Source: Flammula alnicola (Eukaryota; Basidiomycota; Agaricomycetes; Agaricales; Strophariaceae). Taken from it: a stretch of 64,000 nt of DNA. Made by a program: the position numbers and the translations under genes. The notes below the pieces were generated by a model. That model was not told the DNA's origin. It saw only the letters and a list, made by a program, of their open reading frames with translations, and did no database searches. Shown here piece after piece: positions 51,701 to 63,020 of this stretch; the first letter of the stretch is position 1; the number at the start of each line of letters is the position of its first letter. The DNA lies in NCBI GenBank assembly GCA_015499995.1, contig JADNRV010000003.1, forward strand, positions 558,001 to 622,000. Reading direction: 5' to 3'.

Positions 51701-54087
51701 TGGGCGGAGGGGGAGTGGGGCGTATCATCCTCGGCCCGTTATGCTGATCATGCGTTGATGCAGAGCGATTGGAACCCGCAAAATGACTTGCAGGCGATGG
51801 CCGCGCCCATCGAATTGGGCAAAAGTCGCATGTGAATGTGTACCGATTTGTAAGCAAGGATACAATGGAGGAGGACGTCCTGGAGCGCGCAAAGAAGAAG
51901 ATGGTGCTCGAGTATGCTAGTGCGTGACCATATTTCCTTGCTCTGCACATGTTGTTTTTTCTAACCGCCATGTGCTCTCCCTTTTTCGGTCAGTTATTAA
52001 CCAGATGGATACGTCACAAGCCATCTGAGCTCCAAGGCCCCCACGAAAGACACGAACAAGCCTGATAATTTGAGCAAGGATGAATTGACTGCTGTCTTGA
52101 AATATGGTGCTCAGAAGATGTAAGCATTCATTTTGTTATATGTGCGCAGTTTTTGCTCAAACTTTGTGATGATAGGTTCGATAAGGATGATACCCAGCAA
52201 AATAAGAAACTTGACGAAATGGACCTTGACGATATCCTCAACCGTGCCGAAGACCACGAGACGACACAGGCGGGCGAAGGCGTCGGTGCCTCCCTCGGTG
52301 GCGAGAACTTCCTCGCTCAGTTCGCAGCTGTCAGCGACGTCAAGAATGACATGAATTGGGAGGATATCATCCCTATCGACGAACGTCAAAAGTTCGAGGC
52401 GGACGAGGATGAGCGACGGGCGGAAGAGTCGATCAACAATGAGACTCGTAAACGAACGCACGCTCAGGTGTCTTATGAGGGTATGGACGTTGACCAGCCC
52501 ACTCCTGCGTCTGCGCCGAAGAAGCCTAAGGTACCTGGTCCGACAAGGAAGACAGCCAGCCAGAAGGCGATGGAGCTCAAGGAGCGAGATGTCCGTGTGT
52601 TGATCCGGAGTCTACAGCGGTGGGGCGACATTCACCAACGATATGATGTTATCGTATGTTTCTCTTTTCGAAATGTTCGACAGGTGCCGCAGACGGGATA
52701 CTAACTTGTTCCTACATAGGTCGCCGAATCCAAACTGCAAGACAAGAATAAGGGCATGATGTTCGATGTTGCGGAGGAGATCATCGAGATCTGCGCCCAG
52801 GCTGTTAAGGACAGTGAAGAGCAGAAACGTCTGCGGGTTGCATCAGGTGAAACACTGACTAATGCGCAGAAGAGTAAAGCGGTCCTGGTTACCTGCCGCG
52901 GGGTAGGCAATATTAATGCCGAGACTGTGCTTTCTCGACATCGGGATCTGCGCATCCTCTACAACATCCTCTCTGAGCTCGACGATCCGTACAAGTGGAG
53001 CATCCCCATCGACAACATCCGACCAACGCTTAACTGGTCAGGACGGTGGGGTCCACAGGACGATTCGATGCTTCTTGTCGGCGCTTTCTTGTACGGCTTC
53101 GGTAACTGGGAAGCGATGGCGAAAGATGCCAAGCTTGGCCTCGAGGGCAAGTTTTTCCTTGAAGAAGGCAAGAAAGGCGAAGATGCCGCGAGCCGACCGA
53201 TACCCAACGCCATCCACCTCGTGAGACGAGGCGACTTTTTGCTGAGCATACTGCGCGAGCATGACGAGAAGCTACGTTCGTATGAGAGTTCGTTGCGCCA
53301 TAAGGGTCAGCTGAAGGTTTCGGCGTCTCCGCCCCCCACAGCAATGGCGTCAACATCATCGCACAGCAGCAGTCTGAAACGACGAGCAGAAAGCGAGGCG
53401 ATGGCCTCTATTGACGATAGCAGCTCCAAGAAACGCAAGCGCCGACCGACCCCGACATTTACCGATTCTGAATCGTCTGATGAATGGTATGTCCCAAGTC
53501 TCTTCTGTCATTCTGGATTCCCTTGCTCATTGTTGTCTGTACAGTCCGTCGATGGATGAAGCTACGACCAAGGAAGAGCTGCGTCCTGTGAAGAAGCAAC
53601 TGGTACGTTTTCTTCGTCTCCTCAACGCTCAAGTACTGACTGGGCATCTGCACAGAAACAATTGAAGCTGTCCGGCGAGGACATGCCTCGAGATGATAAA
53701 GTTGCCATTCTTAAAGACTCTCTTGCTGCTATTGGTCGCCGCATTGAGCTTGTATTGAACGCGAAGGAAGCTGCAGGGGAGGATCGGGATAGATGGCGGC
53801 GACATCTTTGGACGTACGTCACAATAATTACTCTGGTTTATCTGCAGACCTCATTCGGCTTTTCTTTCCACAGATTCGTCACTCTCTTCTGGCCAAAGAA
53901 GGTCAAAGCGAGCAAGTTGGAAGAGATCCACGCCAAGATGGTCATGAAGGAGGCTGCACCCAGGCAGCAAACGGACAGCATTGCTGCGAAAAAGCAACGG
54001 ACGAGCGCAGGTCCGAAAACCAACGGTTCATCGAGTTCGGCTCCTGCGTCAGCGTCGGTCAGAGCGAACGGAAAGTCCTATCGGTGA
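48735..54087 (+). CDS. CHD1: Chromatin remodeller Chd1 (tandem chromodomains, SNF2 helicase)
   Basis: After an acidic N-terminus ([20 protein letters not shown]), two chromodomains follow: one with [20 protein letters not shown], one with [18 protein letters not shown]. The SNF2 ATPase shows [18 protein letters not shown] (motif I), [13 protein letters not shown] (II), [16 protein letters not shown] (III), [20 protein letters not shown] (IV), [17 protein letters not shown] (V) and an AHRIGQK motif VI. A SANT-SLIDE-like DNA-binding part and the C-terminal CHCT domain ([10 protein letters not shown]) complete the order. Chd1 spaces nucleosomes behind elongating RNA polymerase II. Five single-base losses break the frame: near 50131, 50168, 50978, 51801 and 52021. 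All lie in invariant motifs or their flanks, so I regard them as sequence errors, not decay. About fourteen introns. Confidence 0.92.
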
Positions 54088-54610
54088 CATTTTGCGGCTA
54101 CCTTTTGTACACGGTCTTAACTGTACTTTTCGTCATTATTATTCCCGCTCTCATTTTTTTTTTGCTTTATCCCTTTCACATCGAATTCCTTGTATTCTCT
54201 CTACATTCTTTTTAATTGTGACAAATTGTATTACATTCCATTGTCCCAATTTTATGTATTGGTTACCTTCTTGTCTCGAAGTCAAGTCCTTGATGTTCTA
54301 CTTGTTGAGTAAGTGTGTGTAGTAGACGTGGATCAAGGTCATCTGCCTGGCCTGGCGTTCTAGTAGACAGAGACCTGGATCCGTGGACGCGCTGGATGCT
54401 ATCAAGGAAGCCGAAGGTCCTGAGATATAAGCACTTGCAGAACGAGATACTACGATCAACGCAGAATTGTTAGACAGTGAATGGCATGGCGCAAATATCA
54501 CCTACCAATTATCCATTGGCATCCCGAGGCCTGTAAGTTTGCGCTTGATACGCGTCTATGATGGGTAGGTTTATGACCAAGGCGTCCAGGCATCTGCGGT
54601 GAACTGCCGT
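54088..54610. other. 3' flanks, no gene recognised
   Basis: The first 150 bases are T-rich and look like the CHD1 3' untranslated region. A short minus-strand frame near 54298-54501 could be a further exon of the next gene, but I cannot join it with confidence. Confidence 0.35.
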
Positions 54611-55511
54611 TCACAGATGTGTCGCGAGGCGACTTTGCTGACTTCTCTTTTGGAGAAGAGGTTGTCGGCTTTGCTCGTCAAGGTCTGCCTGGCGACGTCC
54701 ATTCCCGTTGGCATTCTTGTTCGCGACTGTAAATGATACGATTAGCCGTGTCTCAGTCGTCATAAAAATCTAACGTACGCTCTAACGCCTTCATATCCGC
54801 CTCACGGTTGAAGGTTTGCATCAAGGATGTGTACCGCTTCACCTCCCATTTCATTTGGGAAGCTCGCGCGGTATTGCCTTGGGAAATAGCCCATTTCCTC
54901 TCTTCTCTGAACCGACGGCGTTCGCTATCAGCTAGTGAAGCCCGCGTCCGCAGAACATGGACGTCGCGTTCCAGTGCGACATTGAAGAGACGGACCTAGT
55001 TTTTCTGAATTTGAGTCGACAGATGTGATATCTGAGAGGAGATGGGAAGTAGTAGCCAAAGTGCCGACGTCTGTGATATCTGCAATGGTCTCGACACTCC
55101 CTCCTTGGACGCTTGGGCGAAATTGAACCGTTTTTTCGTGTTTTCGATCGTGTCTCGTCGGTTGAGTATGCTTTCGCCGTCGTTCAGAGGTTTGCGGTGG
55201 TTTGTCGAAGTATTGAGAGAGGAAGTCCGTAAAAAGTATGCCCAAGGCTACACCAAGATGCTGGTGACGCATCGAGTGACGTCGGAGACGATATTAAACT
55301 CAATGAAGAGTTTTGCTGCGATCGCGAAGGCTACGATGATGCCGAATCCAGACGTTTTCGAGGTTTTGGCTGCGTAGTGTAGCGCGACACCTTGCCAAGC
55401 GCCGATGAGGATGAAGTCCTTCACGAACGGCCCGTCGGATCGACTGAAGTAATCGAGGAGAATGCGCGCTCCAAGACCTATGAGAAGGGCGGGCGCTGTT
55501 GCAATAGGCAT
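54611..55511 (-). CDS. Basic membrane protein of unknown function
   Basis: From ATG 55511: MPIATAPALLIGLGARILLD, then FVKDFILIGAWQGVALHYAA, FGIIVAFAIAAKLFIEFNIV and VALGILFTDFLSQYF, giving three or four hydrophobic helices. A cytosolic, basic linker (ERRRKHTQPTRHDRKHEK) follows, then a long charged helix (RLFNVALERDVHVLRTRASL, SQMKWEVKRYTSLMQTFNRE). The membrane part and helix are linked by restoring one base near 55253 and by a 73-nt intron with a weak GTCGGC donor. The 3' end at 54611 is a guess. I do not recognise the family. The layout, a membrane domain plus a coiled cytosolic arm, would suit a tether or adaptor. Confidence 0.6.
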
Positions 55512-55726
55512 TATAGTTGTAGAGAAGTCATGGAAATGGCAACTGAGATGGCGGACAGCTGGCAGTGTCACTAGTGCTAGTGAAGTTCGAACTCAATCCT
55601 TGTGGACGCTCAACAGACTGATCAACTTGAAACAAATCAACACGTGTTGGAAATTATTCGGGCGAAATATCTCCACTACTAGTACTTGTCCACTACATAC
55701 AAATAATGTATGCATCCTCAAAGCTT

Positions 55727-57188
55727 TCATGCGCTAGACTTGAGAAGACGACGTGTTCCCTCTGGAAGGCTCCCAATAAATTCCCAAACGTCTTCTTTCA
55801 ACACCTCCCCACATTCGACAGAGGGAAATGCCCACCTGTCGCATGCTCTTTCCACAAAACAATGTTATCTGCCACTGTCGCCTTCGCCCACCATAGTGGA
55901 ATGTAACCCACATCGTATGGGAAGCAACTGACTCCGAAGGCGACCTTTGCTGAGATCTTTTTATCGAGAACTTGATGGCGAAGGGATGGGATGGCTTCCT
56001 TGTAGATCCTGGCGTGCCATGCACTTTCTGAAAGAAGGTAAAACATTGTCCAGGTAATAACCATTTCCTTGTCCCAGACGTAACCCGGCTGGATCAGAGC
56101 CTCTAGCTTCTCCCGAATCCATGCCAGCATCCCCACGGGAGAGTCGAGTAGAGCATACGATATAGTCTGTGGCTTTGTACCTTGTATCCTGGAATAACCT
56201 GACTCCTCTTTCATCCACCATTGCATACGCGCAAGCCTCTTCTTCTCTTCCGGGGTAAACCAGCGGAGGACAAGCCACAAAAGTGTCAGAGGATTCTTTA
56301 AGAGTTGAGGAGGAAGTCCCATGATCATATTGAGATGTATCCCCAGACACGAGTCGGGGTAGGACAGTGCAATGCTGCGTAAAATCATTGAGCCCCAGTC
56401 TCCACCTTGTCCAATATACTGAGTGTAGCCTAGCTTCAACATAAGCTGGTGGTATACCGAACCAATACGAGGGATGCTAAATCCCGGCGCCTGATTTGTG
56501 CACATCAGCGTGACGTTCTGGTTTCATTCTGCAGAACAGCATACCTTAGGAGACGACGAAAAAGTGAAGCCTGGAATGGTAGGGGCGACAATGTGGAAGG
56601 CCTGTTGCGTTGAATCTTCAGGTGCAGTTAAACTGAGCAAGTTTTCTAGCTTGTTTCCATCTTCAGTTCAAATACTTATCACTGAAGAACGAGATACCAT
56701 ACCTCAGTAAAGTTTCCTGGCCAGCCATGAGCAAACAGTAAGGGAATTGCTCCAGGTCTTTCGCTACGGTGGTGCACGAAGTGCAGTTTGATCAACTCGT
56801 CGCCCTCTGGGATATCCACAGTGAACATTTTGAACGTAGAGTTCAACCTCGCCTCCACCTTCCTCCAGTCATAGCTGGTCTTCCAATAATCCACGAGTTC
56901 ATTGATCGTAGAGCTCGGGGCACCGTCCGCCCATTCCTTGCCTTCTGGGTGCTCGACATCAGGTATCACGAGAGCGCTCTGTACGCGCTGGGTGATCCAG
57001 TCGAGCTTTGCTGGGCTAACTTCGATCTTGAAAGGTTGCGGTTGCGTTTCTTCAGGCATTGGGACCTTGTTAGCCTTACCGTCCGTAGAATCATGCCGCC
57101 TTATATACGTTCTTGAAATTTGGCTCAGTTTGTAGTCGTGTTTCAAGAATAAGCATCTGGGAATACTTACCCTAATAATACCCGCCAT
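55727..57188 (-). CDS. Epoxide hydrolase (alpha/beta hydrolase with EHN domain)
   Basis: Starts MAGIIRVSIPRCLFLKHDYK, a basic stretch that could target mitochondria. The N-terminal EHN domain follows (FKIEVSPAKLDWITQRVQSA, VDYWKTSYDWRKVEARLNS), then the core: LLFAHGWPGNFTEV (oxyanion loop), IGQGGDWGSMILRSIALSYP with the nucleophilic Asp, a lid region and the terminal HATGGHFPSVE that carries the catalytic histidine. Microsomal-type epoxide hydrolases of this kind open epoxides to diols and often act on xenobiotics or secondary metabolites. The last 35 residues are reached only by adding one base to the G run at 55823-55825, after which the protein ends at 55727 (RRLLKSSA). Confidence 0.88.
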
Positions 57189-57377
57189 TATTCACATCTG
57201 ATTCACGTGGTAGGCAAGTCAACTGAGATGAATCACCAAGCGCCGGCACCCCTAAGGGTTATGTTATCGTGTTCAGTCCCTTCATCGCACTTGAAGTTGT
57301 CCGATATCAGAGAATGGTTCTAATGGAGTACATACAATTATCGATACAATAAAATAGTATACACAGAGTGGAGTACG

Positions 57378-59339
57378 CTAGAGATCCGTGTCCACATAAT
57401 TCGCCATGGGATCTTCGGTCATGCGCCGAGACATTCGATAAGCCTCTAAAGATATGTGTTAATGGAGGAGGATATGGAGGAGGAGGAGGAAAAGGCATAC
57501 CAAGCTCTTCTTCTGTAACTTCATGGCTTCCGCTTTCAAGACTGCTCTTCAGCTTCTTGCTTGACCTATTTTCGTCATCTTTTCCACCTCTCGCTTTGCG
57601 CTTCTTCTCTTCGAGCACTGCCTGCGCTAACCGGTCTTGGTCAATTTTGACGTCACCCTCGCCAATCCGCTTCTTCGAGTAGTTCTGGTCGATTTTCTCC
57701 GACCGTAGTTCCCGATCTTCGATCTCTGCTGCTTTTTGTGGAGGAAGAGGTTGTTCAGAAGGGGTGGCCAGAAGAGTTTGAGCACTTGAGGCGTCAGCAG
57801 CTTCAATTCCAGCTGCACCAGCGCAATATGATAGATGAAGACTGGAGTGACAGCATGCGTATCCCCAAGACCCTGTCGAGGTGTCGTACCAAGATCCCCA
57901 GACAGCAGTGTGGTTGTTGACGTAAACTGGAGGGATCATAAGTTAGAGACACATGGACAAGAACAGTGGAAACAGATAACTTACCATCCTCGGGATATTT
58001 TGATCGTGCTTTCGCCTTTTCGCGACCTTTGATAACTTGACCAGTCCGCGAGTATTCGACGTAGTTTTCCGTTTGTCCCTGACGTAGCTCCTTCGGTGCT
58101 GAATCAAGATACTCAGCGCCACCGTATCTCGCCAGAATACTGCTTTTCGTCGTGTCTTTCAATTCTTCCTTCTTTTGCTTGAATTCGTAATGCAGAAGCT
58201 CTCCTTGCGTAGGATTGGCATTGAGATGCACATCGTTACCGCGTGCAGCCGCCTGCCAAGCAAACAGCTGGAGGTCTTGCACCTCAGGAGCTTCACCAGA
58301 ATAACGGAAGAAATTATCGCCAGCGAATTTTGCCTGCTTCAAGGTTCAGATGTAATAGACATAAAATAACAATTGTACTCACGTCTTCTGGGGCGACATT
58401 TTTTAGTGGAGCGTCTCGCATGGATCGAGTTTTGGGGTCATAGTATGCGCTCTCTGGGTCTAGATTGATCAGGTACTTCGCTGTGTCTTCACGAATACGC
58501 AGATTTCGGACTGTTATTCGAGTCTTCGCGTCCAACTTCTGTCCAACGGCATCGGCAGCATCGGCATACTTGTCTTCATCAGCATCTTCGTCCTCACTCG
58601 ACCCAAAGTCTGCGTCTGCCTGCGTTTCCGACTTCCCAGCCTTTGCCACCTTCCGCACTGCAGCCAAGTCCGTCGTTGTTTGGTTGTCAATCTCCTCCTC
58701 CCTCAATTTTTGCCTCGCTGCATCAACGGCGGCGTACTCCTCATACACTCGTTTATGCTCCGCCGCATCATACCCATTCCAACGATCTCGTTTTGCATCA
58801 TAGCCTGTAGCAACCTCCTGAACCACGTCGTCTGCTTCGATGTTCTTGTTGGTAAACTTTGCCCCCTTCTTCCGTGGCCGCTCTAGACAATCCTGTTTCT
58901 TATGGGTCATGGAACCGCAATTCTCACATGCTCCTTTGCGGTACTTTTTAGCCGCGGGACCAGCTTTTGCTCCTCTGTCGTACCAGTTATCGAGCTTGGC
59001 GGAAGTGGTTTCGTAATCCGGGCGGCGCTGATGGTTCAAAGACGGTGCCCCTGTATCGAGGTACCACGGAGCTTGCGAGATGTATTCTGGAAAAAGTCAA
59101 GATGAGGCTTCAGAATGTGCCACTAAATAACAAGATGGCGTTTACTCACGGGGTATATGAGGGTTGATAGGCCGACCCTCTTCGTCGAGAGCAGCTGGGG
59201 CAGTACCAGCTTTACGAGCGGCATCGAGATCTTTCTGACGTCGGAATTCTTCCCTGGATAATTTTCCGACAGCTATGGTATGTTAGCAATGTAATTCAAC
59301 TAGTGTGTCTGCTGAAAACTCACCTGATGATGAAGCCAT
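57378..59339 (-). CDS. SLU7: Pre-mRNA splicing factor Slu7
   Basis: ATG 59339 gives [20 protein letters not shown]. The CCHC zinc knuckle [14 protein letters not shown] and the adjacent [15 protein letters not shown] are diagnostic. [78 protein letters not shown] and [20 protein letters not shown] follow in the family's order. The last exon ends [20 protein letters not shown], matching the conserved EDPMA tail. Slu7 acts in the second catalytic step, helping to choose the 3' splice site. It is notable in a genome with such short introns. All exons join in frame; no lesion seen. Its start lies 373 bp from that of LIG1. Confidence 0.95.
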
Positions 59340-59712
59340 TATAGAGGGTGGATGAGTTCGTCAAGGACGTTGGTGACAAGTTAACTGCAAGCCGAGTCGA
59401 ATTTGAGATATTCTATTTGGTTCTGCTTGGCAACAGCATTCGTCAATTGAGGCATTGATCCCGATCGAGATCTCTCTTACTGAGGACGCACCTCATCGTT
59501 CCAACCGAACTTTACAACGACTCAACTTGCACTCAACTTTGACTTACCTGGCTTAAGTACTCCGTCCGTTCATTGTTTCAAAGTTATAGTTTTCTTTTGC
59601 TTAATCTAAATCTGACTCATATAGGAAGCTTTCACTGAAGGTTGCATCTCAATTGCAGCCAAGAACGCGTCTCCAGTTGACATTATACCGTCCTTAATAT
59701 TTCATCGATTCC
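59340..59712. promoter_or_regulatory. Divergent promoter, SLU7 / LIG1
   Basis: 373 bases between opposite start codons. An ACGCGT site, the core of the MBF/Mlu1 cell-cycle box, occurs near 59666 (AGAACGCGTCT), about 45 bases before the LIG1 ATG. This would fit G1/S control of the ligase, as known for yeast CDC9. Confidence 0.55.
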
Positions 59713-62700
59713 ATGTCAAAACGTGCTCGCTCTTCCACTGCGTCGCCGAGCAAGAACAAACGTGTCAAATCTCAGCCTGACCAATACCAAATTGACCATT
59801 TCTTTGGCAACCCAGCAGCAAAGCCAGCAGATACTGCCTCCAGACATTCACAATTTGTACAGGGCAGTTCTAAACAATACGGCAGTACTGGAAACTCTTC
59901 AAAGTTTCTGGGTGAAAAAGAACGTAAAATCATTGATGTGGATTCTTTGGAACTGGAAGAAGCTCCCCGTTCTCAAAAACCGATTGCCGAGCTCGCCTCG
60001 CTGAGCCATGTCAAGAAGGAAGTATACACCCGCCTTGGTGTAGAGAAAATATCTGCAGCTCCATTTCCCACAGAACCAGTTGACTTTCTACCTCTTGATG
60101 TCGACCCAAAGACCTACAATCCCGATTCACAACCGTCAAATTCCTCCAAAGCGCCCTATTCACTCCTGACTTTTGCACTGGTCGCTCTATCGCAAACCCG
60201 CTCGCGTATTGCAATCCTTAACATTTTAACCAATGTGTTACGGACTATAATCTCGAAGTACCATCATCGCTTTTACCAGCCGTCTATCTCCTGTCTAACT
60301 CGCTTGGTCCTCCATTTGTCGCCCTCGAACTTGGACTAGGCTCTTCCATTATTTCGCGCTCTATACAGCAAATATCGGGACTCTCATCTGCTGCACTAAA
60401 ACGACTGTATAATACGACCGGCGATCCTGGAGACGTCGCTTTTTCGGCCAAATCCAATATTCGCACTCTTGTACCTCACGCGCCTCTATCCATTCCAGAC
60501 GTCTACGAAGCACTACTTAAAATTACCCGATGCAAAGGCCAAGGCGCTGCCAAAGAAAAGCAAAAGATCGTCGAAAAACTTCTCCTCGCAGCGTCAGGCG
60601 AGGAAGTCCGTTACCTCACTCGAACCCTTTTTCAAAATCTTCGCGTCGGTGCTGTCAGGACATCGATTATTACTGCATTGGCAAGAGCTGTCGTGCTGAC
60701 GCCTCCTTCATCCATACGTGACAAGCTGGCTGCCACTAATGGCTCACCTTCAGATACCTTGTACGCATCACCTGACCTTCTCTCGGAATTGCCTGAACTT
60801 TCTCCGTCGAAGGGCAAGAATCGCGATAATGGAAAAGACAAACTATCTGCGCTTTTTAAGCAGGCAGAAGACTTAATGAAACAAGTTTACGTCAAACATC
60901 CTAGTTATGACCAAATCATCCCGGCTCTGCTTGAAAATGGTCTCGATTCCCTTGCAGAGCGGGTTCCGTTGACCGTCGGTGCGTATGGTTCATAACACAC
61001 CAATATGTAGTATCAAGAGGCTAATGAAATCAAACCAAGGTATACCGTTACTTCCTATGCTTGGGTCGCCGATGCGGTCTTTGGACGAAATATACCATCG
61101 ACTTGGCGATCTTCCTTTCTCTGCGGAATTCAAGTACGATGGTCAGAGGGCACAAATTCATGCCTCGCGAGCCTCTTATGGCTGCCCAAATGTGAAGATA
61201 TTTTCGCGACATTTGGAAGATATGACATCCAAGGTAAGCATGAAGAGTACAATTGCTTTTCCTCACTAAACCGACGCGATTTAGTACCCGGATGTGATCA
61301 GTTTGGTCAACTCCATGTTCGATGCCTCAGACGACCTGACCTCCTTCATCATGGATGCTGAGATAGTTGCGATTGATCCTGTATCTGGAGCGTTGAAATC
61401 TTTCCAGGAGCTATCCGGTCGAGCACGGAAAGATGTCAACCTCAAGGATGTCCGAGTCGCTGTTTGCGTGTATGCATTTGACCTTATGTATCTGAATGAA
61501 AAGGTAAGAAACATCATTTCTTTGACAACGTCATAGCTCAACACGTACGCTAGTCTCTCCTCGCGCACACATTCCGCGAGCGAAGAAATTTGCTTCGAAA
61601 GAGCTTCTGCCCACGCATAGTTCCGCAAGAAGATATCTCCTTAGCCCATTTTGACTTTGTTGAGAGCTGCGAAAGCACGGAAGGCAGATCTTCAATCGAA
61701 GAGTTCTTGACGAAGGCCGTTGAAAATCGATGTGAAGGTCTAATGATTAAGGTACTGTGTGTCGGTCACGTTGTTTTCTCGGCCCTCATGCAACTTTGTC
61801 TATAAAGCTACTCGAAAACGCAAAGGTCACGGAACAGACTCCTGAAAAACAGAGCAGACTGAAGACCCTGCCATCTACCTATGAACCAGATCTTAGGACG
61901 TTGGGCTGGTTAAAGTTGAAGAAGGATTATATTGATAGCACGAGCGATTCTTTGGATCTTATTCCCGTAGGAGCGTGGCACGGCAACGGGCGAAAGGCCC
62001 AATGGTGGAGCCCTGTTCTTCTGGCCCTCTGGAATCCGGAAACTGGTCGACCAGTGGCGCTCTGCAAATGCATGTCAGGTAATGATGTATCATTTGTCCA
62101 TAAAATATTTGAAATTGATTGGATTACCCAGGTTTTACGGATGCTTTCTATATAGTGAGTAACATGCATGGAGTTGTCTATTTGAACAGCTCTGAAGCTC
62201 CTCAAGTCAATGAAGGAGAAATATTCCCTTGATTCTGATTTCTGCTCCAAACAACCAATCTGGGAATGCGATTTTGGAGGTCAGTACGTTCCCCCTTTCT
62301 ACTATCTTGCTTATTCGGCCTATTCGACAGGATTTAAACCCGCGGTATATTTCAAACCAAATGAAGTATGGGAGATTCGCGGCGCAGAGTAAGCATTATG
62401 CTGTTTTCGTAATACGTTCAGTCTGCTTTACATGCTGCAAAAAGTATAACAGAGAGTCCCGTGTCAATAGCTGCGCATGGCATGGTATCCTCCTCTCGAG
62501 GTCTCAGCCTTCGGTTTCCTCGGTTTATTAAACCCAGGGATGACAAGTCCACCGAATTGGCTAGCACTCCGTCATTCTTGGTAGGAATTTGGAAGAGTCA
62601 ACAAGGAAAGGGAAAAGACGATGTAGGCAACGACGATGGCGATCTGCTGGATCTCGAGCTTGCAAACTCTGATCTTGAATATTTTTCCGATGAGCTGGGC

Positions 62701-62721
62701 GAGGATGACGAGCAGTCGTAA
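59713..62721 (+). CDS. LIG1: ATP-dependent DNA ligase I
   Basis: ATG 59713 gives MSKRARSSTASPSKNKRVKS followed by a PCNA-interaction box QYQIDHFF at about residues 28-35. The DNA-binding domain (LLPAVYLLSNSLGPPFVALE, RSIQQISGLSSAALKRLY) precedes the nucleotidyltransferase core: FSAEFKYDGQRAQIHAS with the AMP-accepting lysine, FIMDAEIVAIDP, CVYAFDLMYLN and NRCEGLMIK. The OB domain ends with GWLKLKKDYIDSTSDSLDLI and VYFKPNEVWEIRGAD. The protein ends acidic at 62721. LIG1 seals Okazaki fragments and excision-repair nicks. One frame break near 60252 (one base missing, NVLRTII then EVPSSLLPAVYL). About seven introns. Confidence 0.95.
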
Positions 62722-63020
62722 CTCAAACGGGCCGCGTTAACCAGCCTACTATTTATTTGAGTCTTTAAATTTGTTATTTTCTGGACGAATGTAATCTATC
62801 CTTGCTTGATCGATAACGATAATTAAGTCGAGTAATCGTTGAATTCTTCTGCAGCGTGAATAGGTTATTCTGGGCGATTGGAAGTCTGCCTTGAAGCTTT
62901 GAAGCTTGTAGGCCAAGCCTCCTTAATTGGGTCGAGCCCAAACATGCGTCAATAACGCGTCGCGTGAGGAAAGTTGGAAGTCCATCTGCGTCTACTTAAA
63001 ACTCCATAGGCATCCCTGAC
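62722..63020. other. Short spacer between LIG1 and RNASEH2B
   Basis: 299 bases between two genes on the same strand. An AATAACGCGTCGCGTGAGG stretch near 62951-62969 again contains ACGCGT, the MluI-box core seen upstream of LIG1. Confidence 0.5.

Noticed and set aside
43333..54087. Idea that MRI1, TFB4 and CHD1 are true pseudogenes hit by repeat-induced or other mutation
   Set aside because: The lesions are only single-base losses at short runs, with no C-to-T bias and no loss of conserved residues between them, which fits sequencing error better.
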